From: Alteromonadaceae bacterium
GTDB taxonomy: Bacteria; Pseudomonadota; Gammaproteobacteria; Pseudomonadales; Oleiphilaceae
Length of the DNA stretch: 7,545 nucleotides
Reading direction: 5' to 3'
NCBI GenBank assembly: GCA_013393545.1
Contig: JABXHG010000027.1
Coordinates: 1-7,545, forward strand
In this document: positions 1 to 7,086 of the stretch, one piece after another
Position numbering within the stretch: the first letter of the stretch is position 1
How the letters are laid out: each line of letters opens with the position of its first letter
The notes under the pieces: model-generated
Database searches by the model: none
Told to the model about the DNA's origin: nothing
Seen by the model: only the letters and a program-made list of their open reading frames with translations
Made by a program: the position numbers and the translations under genes

Positions 1-127
1 TGGCTGGCTCAAGGAGCTGCGGCGCATCGCGACCCGCTATGACAAACTGGCCCGAAGCTTCCATGCCATGGTATGTCTTGCGTGCATACAGCGTTGCCTA
101 CGAGCCAACTTTTCGTACAGAACCTAG
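1..127 (+). mobile_element. Right end of an IS5-family insertion sequence: 3' end of the DDE transposase gene (partial)
   Basis: Reading from base 2, the frame gives 41 residues and a TAG stop at 125-127. It opens GWLKELRRIATRYDKLARSF and ends LRANFSYRT. Family knowledge: an RRIATRYDKLARSF-like segment follows the last catalytic glutamate of IS5-family transposases, and the lysine at 11-13 fits the K of the Y-R-E-K signature. The catalytic glutamate itself lies outside the window. The stop codon is nearly flush with the junction, because AT-rich AIPR coding sequence begins at about 128. The bases CTAG at 124-127 could be target-site sequence, but the other IS end is not in view, so the exact boundary and any target duplication are inferred. 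The element has cut off the 5' part of the AIPR gene. Confidence 0.85.
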
Positions 128-1471
128 ATATGAATAAATCTATGGAGGATACTTGCAACCCCATTCTTTGGAACAAGGTGCAAGAGATATGGGCTGCGCT
201 AGATAAGCCTAGCCCATCGATTGAAGTTCATTTCTGTGGAAACCTACTCCCGATGGAGGCCGGCGAAAGGTCAAGGGCAGATTCCACCCTTGGAAAATTT
301 AAGTATTTTAATGTTCACCACCATAGTCTAGACACTATTGTAAATCTTTTTATTGATAAGAAATCTGCAGAGATAAACAATCAGATACAAGTAGTAGACA
401 AAGATTACTTTGATCGAACTGATGGAAGCATTAGAGGGCTTATATGTACGGTCGAGGCGTCTGAAGTAGTAAGACTTATCAAGAGCCCGGAACACCCCGA
501 AAACGTCCTAAAAGAAATATTTAATGATAACGTTAGGATTTATCTGAGCAGAACAAACAAAATAAACCGAAAGATAATAGAAACCGCAATATCCGAAGAC
601 GGCCCATTATTCTGGTATCTCAATAATGGCATCACTATGACATGCGACTCTTTTTCATACCCAAAAGGAAAGCGAGCACCTATAATTGAACTAAAGAACA
701 TTCAAATTGTTAATGGCGGCCAAACATCGAATGCGTTATTTGAGGCAAATAAAATAGCCCCCCGAAAAACTTGATGACGTCCTAATCTTGATTCGCATAA
801 TTGAAACAAAATCCCAGCCAGTTAGTTTAGCGATCGCCGAATCAACAAATAGCCAGACGCCAATAAAAAGCCGTGATTTAAGGTCGAATGATGAAATCCA
901 GAAAAAGCTTGAGGAAGCATTTGAGGGAATGGGGCTCTTCTACGAAAGGAAATTGAAACAATATAGCGACAAAACCAAAGGGTCCAAAGTTGACGCATTA
1001 TCCGCTGGTCAGGCACATCTAGCTTACAGTCTTGAGCTTCCAGAGGTTGCTAAGAAAGATCGTGGGAGAATATTCGCTGACTTGTACGATCAAGTTTTCA
1101 CAGAAGAACTAACAGTTGACGAGCTTTTGGGGGCTCTTAAAATACTCAATATCATAGAAGCTGAGAAGCGCAAGGTTCAAGCAGCTATAAAGAGACAGGA
1201 AGACTTTGACCGTAGGTTTATATGTTTAATTGATGGTGCTTACCATGCGCTTTTTGCCGTGGGGCAGGTATGCGACGCTAGAGGGATTGATCGGTTGGAA
1301 TTCGAGAGTGCGAAGACTGTAATTCCTAAGGCAATGGAGTATATCGCTCAAATGGTCGGCACTGCACAGGAAGAAGATGAGTCTTTTTCCTTCAACCGCT
1401 ATTTTAAAGATGCAAAAACGAAGACCAAAATTGCATCATATGTTCAAACTGAAGAGTCATCTGGCTTGTAA
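128..1471 (+). pseudogene. AIPR-family (abortive phage infection) protein, 5' truncated by an IS and frameshifted
   Basis: Two consecutive frames, up to 774 and onward from about 758, encode one AIPR-domain protein. The first carries WYLNNGIT (613-636) and IQIVNGGQTSNALFEA (700-747). The second continues with LDDVLILIRIIETK, then TNSQTPIKSRDLRSND (about 845-892). Both blocks are hallmarks of the AIPR family. The tract at 758-763 has six C; with five, the frame reads ANKIAPEKLDDVLILIRIIE without a break, giving about 447 residues to the TAA at 1469-1471. The N-terminus is missing: the frame open at 73 starts inside the transposase, so that ATG is not a genuine start. Family members are usually longer, so 100 or more residues are probably lost. 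AIPR proteins occur in phage-defence loci, including Mza-type clusters with MutL-like and Z1 proteins; no such partner is visible here. The gene is AT-rich against a GC-rich background, which suggests horizontal transfer. Functional loss is inferred from the two lesions. Confidence 0.85.
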
Positions 1472-1492
1472 CGCCCACGCAGGGGACAAACC

Positions 1493-1918
1493 ATGCTCAA
1501 AACACCCGCTCCATCATTTACCCGAGCAGCCACCACCGTCGCCGGACTTCTGTTTCTGTTGGCCGCCACTCCAGCCTTGGCATCGTCAAGCTGTGAGGGC
1601 GTCAAAGGCTGCGACATGAAGTTCTGCGAAATAGAGCAGAAGCTGAATATTGCTCAGAAAAATGGCAATAAATATCAGGTGGCTGGGTTAGAAAAGGCAC
1701 TGAAGGAGGCGAAGCGCCACTGTACGGATGAAGGCCTTCGCGAGGACCTGATTGAGGACATACAGGACGCCAAAGAAGATTTGGCCGAGGATGAGGCCGG
1801 TCTCAGGGAGGCTGAAGCAGAAGGCGACAGGGATGATCGCCGCAAGTACCAGCAAAAGATTGAAGAAGAGAAGAACGACATTAAGCAGCTTGAAGATGAG
1901 CTATCTCGTCTGAATTAA
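1493..1918 (+). CDS. DUF1090 (YqjC-like) secreted coiled-coil protein
   Basis: A 141-residue protein. Residues 1-30 form a signal peptide: hydrophobic TVAGLLFLLAATPALA with likely cleavage after ALA, so export to the periplasm is expected. The mature part has the DUF1090 layout: a short Cys-containing start (C34, C40, C45), the segment LNIAQKNGNKYQVAGLEKAL, a conserved RHCTDE with C77, then a highly charged Glu/Lys/Arg helix from about residue 80 to the end that should form a coiled coil. E. coli YqjC is a close structural analogue, and its molecular role is not established. AGGGG at 1481-1485, seven bases before the ATG, supports the start. The gene begins 22 bases after the broken AIPR gene but is GC-richer and looks like resident chromosome. 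It has four cysteines, two more than I recall for YqjC, which would allow two disulfides. No clear promoter was found upstream. Confidence 0.85.
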   Translation: MLKTPAPSFTRAATTVAGLLFLLAATPALASSSCEGVKGCDMKFCEIEQKLNIAQKNGNKYQVAGLEKALKEAKRHCTDEGLREDLIEDIQDAKEDLAEDEAGLREAEAEGDRDDRRKYQQKIEEEKNDIKQLEDELSRLN

Positions 1919-2007
1919 ACACAGCTGACAAAGCGGCCATCTGCGGGGATAATGCAGTCAGTCAATATTAATTCACGAACCAATTTTTGAATTGGAATAT
2001 TAGCCGG

Positions 2008-2051
2008 CAGGCCATGGGCCTGCTTCGCCCGGCGCAGCCGGCCTCCTACAA
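2008..2051 (+). repeat. REP-like palindromic unit, copy 1
   Basis: A 44-base unit with two small hairpins. The first is CAGGCC-ATG-GGCCTG (2008-2022) and the second is CCGGC-GCA-GCCGG (2029-2041), followed by CCTCCTACAA. It matches the unit at 7174-7217 at 40 of 44 positions; three of the four differences fall in the first loop and one in the second, so both stems are preserved. The rest of the 236-base gap between the DUF1090 gene and piuC holds only an AT-rich inverted repeat (CCAATT/AATTGG at 1980-1995) and no convincing gene. Confidence 0.75.
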
Positions 2052-2154
2052 CGCCGGCTGGCAGTCAAATGAGCAGCTTAACTGACTGATAACACCTCCT
2101 GGCGGCCGTTTCTCCTTTCACCGCCCTTTTCCCTTTCCCATAACACTCCCCTGC

Positions 2155-2835
2155 TCACATCCCCCAGCGCCGCAGCAGGTTGTGGTAAACGCCGGTGAGC
2201 TGGACGCTTGCCGCGCTGTCGGCACCCAGCTGCTGGTGAATCTGCTGGATTGAGGTGTCCAGGTCAAACAGCAGGCTGCGCTGGCCTTCATCGCGGACCA
2301 TGCTTTGTATCCAGAAAAACGCGCCGAGGCGTGCGCCCTGGGTGACCGGCGTGACGCGGTGCAGGCTGGATGACGGGTAGAGAATCAAGTCCCCCGCCGG
2401 CAGTTTGACGCTGTGGGCACCGTAGGTGTCTTCGACGATCAGCTCGCCGCCTTCGTAGGTGTCCGGCTCGTTGAAAAACAGCGTCGCGGAGAGGTCCGTG
2501 CGCAGGTACTCGCCACGGCTGTGATCCATGCGCATTGAGTTATCCACATGCAGTCCGAACGACTGTCCGCCCTGATAACAGTTGAACAGCGGCGGAAACA
2601 CATGCTGCGGCAGCGCCCCGGCCACGAACAGCGGGTGGCGTTTGACCGCCTGAAGGACGACCTGCCCCAGATGGCGGGCAACGTCGGAATCCTCGGGCAG
2701 CTGCATGTTGTCCTTGGCCATGGCTGACTGAAAGCCCGCGGTGGCCTTGCCGTCCTGCCACTGGGCCTTGAGCAAAAGCTCGCAGCATTCGGCCACTTGG
2801 GTTTTATCCAGCACTTCGGGGACGTGAAGCATCAT
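2155..2835 (-). CDS. piuC: PiuC/YbiX-type Fe(II)/2-oxoglutarate-dependent hydroxylase (PKHD type)
   Basis: A 226-residue cytoplasmic enzyme of the PKHD-type 2-oxoglutarate/Fe(II) dioxygenase family, the length usual for PiuC and YbiX. Iron ligands are seen as H96 and D98 in GLHVDNSMRM and H159 in SSSLHRVTPV; R169 in GARLGAFFW fits the 2-oxoglutarate-binding arginine. The family ending YHNLLRRWGM is intact. The frame is open upstream to 2892, but ATG at 2835 is chosen because AAGGAG lies nine bases before it (2845-2850 on the complement) and it gives the family length; ATG at 2832 is an alternative. It lies 130 bases downstream of a catecholate receptor gene on the same strand, the arrangement known from piuA-piuC and fiu-ybiX. 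The natural substrate of PiuC is not firmly known; a role in catechol siderophore use is inferred from this conserved neighbourhood. Co-transcription with the receptor is likely. Confidence 0.93.
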   Translation of the reverse strand: MMLHVPEVLDKTQVAECCELLLKAQWQDGKATAGFQSAMAKDNMQLPEDSDVARHLGQVVLQAVKRHPLFVAGALPQHVFPPLFNCYQGGQSFGLHVDNSMRMDHSRGEYLRTDLSATLFFNEPDTYEGGELIVEDTYGAHSVKLPAGDLILYPSSSLHRVTPVTQGARLGAFFWIQSMVRDEGQRSLLFDLDTSIQQIHQQLGADSAASVQLTGVYHNLLRRWGM

Positions 2836-2965
2836 GGCGGGATTCTCCTTGGTAAACGGGTCTGGATACGCGCTGGCCCAGCCCCCTATCAAGGGAGCCG
2901 GGCCGTTATTGATGGCACGGGTAAAACGCTACGCCTTGTAAGCGCTACCCTGAAAACGCTGCCTG

Positions 2966-5179
2966 TTAGAAGCGGTAGTCCAGCGTCAGCACGCCCGAGC
3001 GGCCATCACCGATTTCCACCGCAGAACCGCGTGAATCAGTGCCGGGGCGCGGGCGCACGCCGGAGACATACTCTTCATCCAACAGGTTGTTGACGTTGAA
3101 CTGAGCGCTCAGGTTCTCGGTCACGCGGTAGGCGAGCATGGCGTTGTGCAGCCAGTAGTCGTCGATTTTCGCGGCGACATCCGAAGCCACGTGGCGCTCG
3201 CCCACGTACTGTGCGCCGTAACCCACCTGCAGGTTCTGGCTCAAATCATAGGTCGACCACAGGCTGAAGCTGTGCTCTGGCGTGTTGCCCAGCGCATGCC
3301 CTTCGGGGTCGCGGCCGTTGGTCTGCGCTGAGGCGATGGACTTGAGCGTTTCGCTGTCCAGGTAAGTGTAGTTGGCGTACACGTCCCAGGCGTCTGTCAG
3401 CTGGCCGGTCATGCCCAGCTCCACGCCCTGCACGCGCTGCTCGCCGGCAAGGCGCAGGTCGCCGTTACCGTCCTGCTCGCGCACGTTGTCTTTATCCACG
3501 CGGAACAGCGCGCCGTTCAGCCCCAGCTGGCCGTTCATCAGCTCCCACTTGGTGCCCAGCTCCCAGGTCTTGCTCTTTTCCGGCGAGAGCTTGTCGGCGC
3601 CGTTGCCGCGTCCCAGGCTGCCGGACGTGGCGAGGTTTTCTGCCGAAGGGCTGAACGATGTGCCGTAGGCCAGATACACCCGCCCGTTGGTCGCCGGCTT
3701 GTAAACCACGCCGGCGCGGCCGCTGAACTCGCTGTCGCTGGTGGTGGTGCGCTCGTTGTCGTCTTTATTCACCGCTTCGCCGTCGATCCAGTCGTGGCGC
3801 AGACCAAGGCTCAGGTCCCACTGAGGGTTCAGGCTGATGGTGTCAAAGGCGTAGATCGCCTGATTTTCAAGCGTCGCTTCGTTAGCGCCACGAGCGTTAT
3901 AGGTGGTGCCGCCGCCCCAATGCCCGGGCGGGTTGCCAATGTCGTAACCGCCGTCAGGATACGGATGCGCAGCCGACCCCAGCCCCAGGTTGGACGCCGT
4001 GCGGTCGTAGGTTTCCCGGGAGAACTCGGCACCCACCAGCAGCTCATGCTCAAGCCCGCCGGTGTTGAAGCTGGTGCTGAGCTGGGTCTGGTTGATCCAC
4101 ATTTCCGTGGTCACGTCCCGGCGGTACGCCTGAGGGCCGGCGGGCTTGTAACGCCCGGATGCCAGGCCATCCATATCGGCGTGGGGCGCTGAAATGGTGG
4201 TGTCGCGGTCAAGCTGGGTATAGCGGGTCTTGTTTTCCAGCCGCGTCTCGGCGGAGAAATCGTGCTCCAGCTGCAGGGTGGCGATATCGCTCTGGATCTC
4301 TTCGCCGTCAAGGTTGCTCCAGCCGTAAAACGCTTCATGGTCAACACCCGGCAGCACCTCGCCGTCTTTCGCGGGCAGGCCGTAGTCCAGCAGGTTGTCG
4401 TCTTTCTGGTGGACGTAGGAAAGCGTGGCGCGGGTGGCATCAGACAGGCCGACGGTCAGCGACGGCGCAATGCCGAAGCGCTCTTCGTTGATCTCATCAC
4501 GCCCGGGCTTGTCGTTCTCGTGGCCCATCAGATTCAGGCGGAAGGCGCTGTTGGTGCCCAGCCCGTCAAGGGTCTGGTTGGCATCCAGCGTCACGCGGTG
4601 ATAGTCGTCCGTGCCGAGGCCGGCGCTGACATCAACGAAATCGCGCTGCTGCGGGGTCTTGCTGATCATGTTGATCACCCCGCCGGTGGTGCCCGCGCCG
4701 CCGAAGACCGAGCTGGGGCCCTTGATGACTTCCACTCGCTCGATGTTGAACAGGTCGGTGCGGTTGTTCTGGCTGCTGTCGCGCAGGCCGTCCACTTTGA
4801 GGTTGGCGTTGGCGCTAAAGCCGCGAATGTTGATCTTGTCACCGGAACCGCCGCCGCCCTCGCCGGCGTCAAAGGTAATGCCCGAAACGTTGGAAAGCAC
4901 CTGGCGCAGGCTCAGCGCCTGCTGCTCTTCGATGACTTTTTCCGGCACCGTGGTCACGGTTTGCGGGGTATCCAGCAGCGGCTTGACGAACTTGTCCGAG
5001 GCCGAATGCTCGACCTTGTAGCCGGTGTTCTGCTCGCCGACGACGGTGAGCGAGTCAAGCTCGGTGGCCTGGGTAGACTGCGCCAGGGCCGGCATGCTGG
5101 TGGAAGCCACGGCAAAACTGGCCGCAGTGGCAAAGGTGCGATAAGGCGAGCGGCGGGTCGCGGTAATACCAGAATTCAC
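2966..5179 (-). CDS. TonB-dependent catecholate siderophore receptor (Fiu/PiuA type)
   Basis: A 737-residue outer-membrane receptor for ferric siderophores, powered by TonB-ExbB-ExbD. Numbered from the GTG start: a signal peptide at about 1-33 (TFATAASFAVASTSMPALA); a TonB box-like DSLTVVGE near 43-50; a plug domain with DTPQTVTTVP, KINIRGFSANANLKVDGLRD and RVEVIKGPSSVFGGAGTTGG (about 148-167) followed by VINMISKTP; then the beta-barrel to the last residues LTLDYRF, with the terminal Phe needed for barrel assembly. The frame is open to a TTG at 5242, but those extra codons overlap a good promoter (5229-5257). The GTG at 5179 has AAGGAA seven bases upstream and gives a normal signal peptide. 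The catecholate assignment rests on the Fiu-like plug and the adjoining piuC; the exact ligand cannot be read from sequence. Iron regulation through Fur is likely by analogy, but the box seen is weak. Confidence 0.93.
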   Translation of the reverse strand: MNSGITATRRSPYRTFATAASFAVASTSMPALAQSTQATELDSLTVVGEQNTGYKVEHSASDKFVKPLLDTPQTVTTVPEKVIEEQQALSLRQVLSNVSGITFDAGEGGGGSGDKINIRGFSANANLKVDGLRDSSQNNRTDLFNIERVEVIKGPSSVFGGAGTTGGVINMISKTPQQRDFVDVSAGLGTDDYHRVTLDANQTLDGLGTNSAFRLNLMGHENDKPGRDEINEERFGIAPSLTVGLSDATRATLSYVHQKDDNLLDYGLPAKDGEVLPGVDHEAFYGWSNLDGEEIQSDIATLQLEHDFSAETRLENKTRYTQLDRDTTISAPHADMDGLASGRYKPAGPQAYRRDVTTEMWINQTQLSTSFNTGGLEHELLVGAEFSRETYDRTASNLGLGSAAHPYPDGGYDIGNPPGHWGGGTTYNARGANEATLENQAIYAFDTISLNPQWDLSLGLRHDWIDGEAVNKDDNERTTTSDSEFSGRAGVVYKPATNGRVYLAYGTSFSPSAENLATSGSLGRGNGADKLSPEKSKTWELGTKWELMNGQLGLNGALFRVDKDNVREQDGNGDLRLAGEQRVQGVELGMTGQLTDAWDVYANYTYLDSETLKSIASAQTNGRDPEGHALGNTPEHSFSLWSTYDLSQNLQVGYGAQYVGERHVASDVAAKIDDYWLHNAMLAYRVTENLSAQFNVNNLLDEEYVSGVRPRPGTDSRGSAVEIGDGRSGVLTLDYRF

Positions 5180-5186
5180 TATTCCG

Positions 5187-5192
5187 TTCCTT
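5187..5192 (-). promoter_or_regulatory. Ribosome binding site that decides the receptor start
   Basis: On the complement AAGGAA stands seven bases before the GTG at 5179. The TTG (5242) and ATG (5236, 5230) codons further upstream in the same frame have no comparable site and lie inside the predicted promoter. Confidence 0.7.
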
Positions 5193-5228
5193 ATGAATGA
5201 GTCAGAATTTCTTTTATTAAGGCGACGC

Positions 5229-5257
5229 ATTCTCATATGCAATTAATTTTTAGTCAA
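5229..5257 (-). promoter_or_regulatory. Predicted sigma70-type promoter of the siderophore receptor, with a weak Fur-like half-site
   Basis: Reading the complement, TTGACT (5257-5252) and GAGAAT (5234-5229) are separated by exactly 17 bases. They match the -35 consensus at 5 of 6 and the -10 consensus at 4 of 6. Transcription would start near 5221, leaving a leader of about 40 bases before the GTG at 5179. The -10 lies inside ATATGAGAATGC, whose TGAGAAT matches one arm (TGATAAT) of a Fur box at 6 of 7; the opposite arm is poor. Binding by Fur over the -10 would fit iron repression but is inference. Confidence 0.5.
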
Positions 5258-5430
5258 GCCAGCTCCGTTGAAACAGAACGAGATGGGCCGGTCATCATGA
5301 CTTCATGCAATGCTTTACTTACTGCCTGCCAGCTAAAACAATACACCGCCTCATGCCATCCACTGGCGCCAGCCAGGCTATCCTGCTTGACTATTTATCC
5401 ACGCACCAATACCCACTACGAGCCCCAGCC

Positions 5431-6240
5431 ATGCCTCTACGCCATATTCTTTTCAGCCTGATACTGCTCCCCCTGCCAACACTTGCCAGTGACTGGGTAG
5501 AACGCCCCGAATGGGCTGACATCTTTACCGACCAGGAAGCATTGAACGCCACCCTGGTCATTGCCGATGAACGTCAGGGGCACAAGAATCGTTGGGTGGT
5601 CAACGCCGAACGTGCTGATACGCGACTCTCGCCCGCCTCTACTTTCAAGATCCCCCACACGCTATTTGCCCTGGATGCCGGCGTAGTGGAGGACGAATTC
5701 GAGGTCATTTCCTGGGATGGTATAGAGCGCGACATTCCCGCCTGGAACCAGGACCAGACGCTGCGCTCGGCACTGCGTTACTCTACCGTTTGGGTTTTCC
5801 AGCAGCTGGCTGAAAAAATCGGTCATGAGCGCGAACAGGCCTATCTCAACGATATTGACTATGGCAATGCCACCCTTGGTGATGATGTCACTACCTTCTG
5901 GCTCAATGGCAGCCTGCGCATTTCGGCATTCGAGCAAATTCATTTGCTTGAAAAGCTTTACCACTTGGTACTGCCCTTTGACGAAGCTGACCAGCGGCTG
6001 CTCAAGGACATCATGATCAATGAAGCAGACCGTGACTGGATCTTGCGCGCCAAGAGTGGCTGGGACGGCCAGGTCGGTTGGTGGGTCGGCTGGGTCGAGC
6101 GCCACGATGGCCCTGTGTTTTTTGCTCTGAACCTCGATACGCCCGATGGCATGGCTGATTTACCCAAGCGCGAAGCTATTACCCGGGAGGTTCTTCGTCG
6201 CCTGAAGGCTCTGCCAGCGCAAAACAAGCCATCACAGTGA
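5431..6240 (+). CDS. blaOXA: Class D (OXA-type) beta-lactamase
   Basis: A 269-residue periplasmic serine beta-lactamase that hydrolyses penicillins and possibly other beta-lactams. Signal peptide MPLRHILFSLILLPLPTLAS, mature protein from about residue 20-21. Class D motifs are all present: S70-T-F-K73 (nucleophile and the lysine that is carboxylated), S118-T-V120, Y144-G-N, W157 in FWLNG, K208-S-G, and GWWVGWVE before the last strand. ATG at 5431 is chosen because it begins a perfect signal peptide and gives the usual family length, although the frame is open to 5305 and only a weak GAG precedes the ATG. Compared with OXA-48 the loop after KSG is four residues shorter (WDGQV then GWW), the same length as in OXA-163. 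Residue 121 is Trp, as in OXA-1, where OXA-10 and OXA-48 have Pro. The gene is divergent from the receptor gene, with no IS or integron attachment site next to it, so it looks like a resident chromosomal enzyme. The resistance spectrum cannot be told from sequence alone. Confidence 0.95.
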   Translation: MPLRHILFSLILLPLPTLASDWVERPEWADIFTDQEALNATLVIADERQGHKNRWVVNAERADTRLSPASTFKIPHTLFALDAGVVEDEFEVISWDGIERDIPAWNQDQTLRSALRYSTVWVFQQLAEKIGHEREQAYLNDIDYGNATLGDDVTTFWLNGSLRISAFEQIHLLEKLYHLVLPFDEADQRLLKDIMINEADRDWILRAKSGWDGQVGWWVGWVERHDGPVFFALNLDTPDGMADLPKREAITREVLRRLKALPAQNKPSQ

Positions 6241-6243
6241 TGA

Positions 6244-6438
6244 CGCCAATATCAGAGGAGCCTTCCGGCGGCGCCCTGGTCCAGCAGAGCTGGCCGCTAC
6301 TGCTCGTTTAACCGAGGGCTAAAAGGCCGCCCGGCAATCAACGTCACCGTGGACCCAAGCGTATGGCAACGCTGGAAAGCCGAGGAATACGGTTACCGGC
6401 CGCATACGCTGGTGGATGCGGGGAAGGAACCGCCGTGA
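6244..6438 (+). other. Coding-like fragment of unknown origin in the blaOXA-tspO spacer
   Basis: The frame is open from 6244 to a TGA at 6436-6438 but has no ATG; the only usual alternative start is a GTG at 6346. From 6325 it reads GRPAINVTVDPSVWQRWKAE followed by EYGYRPHTLVDAGKEPP, which has the composition of a real protein end. INVTVDPSVWQRWK loosely resembles a ribbon-helix-helix strand and helix, but I do not recognise the family. It may be the remnant of a deleted gene or simply chance. The rest of this 234-base spacer shows no clear terminator; the only other signal is the tspO ribosome binding site. Confidence 0.25.
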
Positions 6439-6474
6439 AAGAATCTTGAGCTCAAACAATAGCCGGAGAACTGT

Positions 6475-6972
6475 ATGCCGCTATTCTCAAAACGAAAACA
6501 GGCCTTCGGCCTGCTGGGCTGGCTGGCGGTGAGCTTTGCGGCGTCTGCCGTGGGCGCCATTGCCTCGATACAGGCCAGCGCCTTTTATGGCCAGCTTTCG
6601 CAGCCTGACTGGGCACCGCCGGCGTCGGTGTTCGGGCCGGTGTGGACGACGCTTTACGCGCTGATGGGCATTGCCGCCTGGCTGGTGTGGCGGCTGGGTG
6701 GATTCCAACAGCACCGGAGGGCGCTGACGCTATTTCTGATGCAGCTTGCGGTGAATGCGCTGTGGAGCTGGGTATTCTTCGTCTGGCATCTGGGCGCTCT
6801 CGGCTTTTTCAACATCCTGCTGTTGATCCTGCTGGTCGCGGCGACGATCGTCGCCTTCTGGCGGGCGCAACGGATTGCCGGCGCCCTTCTTGTGCCCTAC
6901 CTGCTGTGGATTGGCTTTGCCGCTGCGCTCAACTATTCGGTGTGGCAGCTCAATCCGCAGGTGCTGGGGTGA
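6475..6972 (+). CDS. tspO: TspO/MBR-family tryptophan-rich sensory protein
   Basis: A 165-residue inner-membrane protein with five hydrophobic helices (about 11-33, 52-72, 82-104, 108-128 and 133-156). Family marks are QPDWAPPASVFGPVW (residues 43-57), QLAVNALWSWVFF (90-102) and the last helix LVPYLLWIGFAAALNYSVWQ followed by LN, which covers the region of the cholesterol/porphyrin-binding motif. TspO proteins bind tetrapyrroles and in bacteria affect porphyrin handling and light or stress responses; what this copy does is not shown. GGAG at 6465-6468, six bases before the ATG, supports the start. It reads towards polA. No neighbouring photolyase or carotenoid gene is in view. Confidence 0.95.
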   Translation: MPLFSKRKQAFGLLGWLAVSFAASAVGAIASIQASAFYGQLSQPDWAPPASVFGPVWTTLYALMGIAAWLVWRLGGFQQHRRALTLFLMQLAVNALWSWVFFVWHLGALGFFNILLLILLVAATIVAFWRAQRIAGALLVPYLLWIGFAAALNYSVWQLNPQVLG

Positions 6973-6998
6973 CAAAGCGCCTGAAACAGGCACACCAT

Positions 6999-7064
6999 AG
7001 GCGCCTGCCGGCGCCTTCGCCCGGCAGAGCCGGCTTTACACCCGCTTTTTGGGTGCTCCTACAA
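6999..7064 (+). repeat. REP-like palindromic unit, copy 2 (longer variant)
   Basis: It starts with a hairpin AGGCGCC-TGCC-GGCGCCT (6999-7016), then the shared core TCGCCCGGC-AGA-GCCGG (second hairpin 7021-7033), and ends in TCCTACAA (7057-7064). Between the core and the end is an extra hairpin CACCC-GCTTTTT-GGGTG (7039-7055), absent from the 44-base copies. It begins 26 bases after the tspO stop. Confidence 0.65.
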
Positions 7065-7086
7065 AAATCCGCTACAGCACCCGGCT

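Noticed and set aside
73..127. ATG at 73 as the start of the AIPR protein
   Set aside because: These bases are the transposase end in another frame, so the first 18 residues come from the IS and not from the AIPR gene.
1980..1995. CCAATT-TTTG-AATTGG hairpin as a terminator for the DUF1090 gene
   Set aside because: The stem is AT-rich and short, and no T run follows it.
2836..2892. N-terminal extension of PiuC by 19 residues
   Set aside because: The family length of 226 residues and the AAGGAG nine bases before 2835 both favour the inner ATG.
2923..2960. Direct repeat of AAAACGCT in the piuC-receptor spacer
   Set aside because: Only eight bases repeated twice, 30 bases apart; too little to separate from chance.
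4262..5200. Long open frame of 312 residues on the plus strand
   Set aside because: It lies antisense inside the receptor gene, whose frame encodes a complete, motif-rich protein. The plus-strand product shows no recognisable domain and is a by-product of high GC.
5237..5430. Small plus-strand frames and a promoter for blaOXA in the divergent spacer
   Set aside because: The frames have no domain or ribosome binding site. TTGACT at 5387 has no acceptable -10 at the right distance, and TTGAAA at 5268 is followed only by weak matches.
5662..6105. Minus-strand open frame of 147 residues
   Set aside because: It is fully inside the beta-lactamase gene in the opposite direction and has no recognisable domain or supporting start signal.
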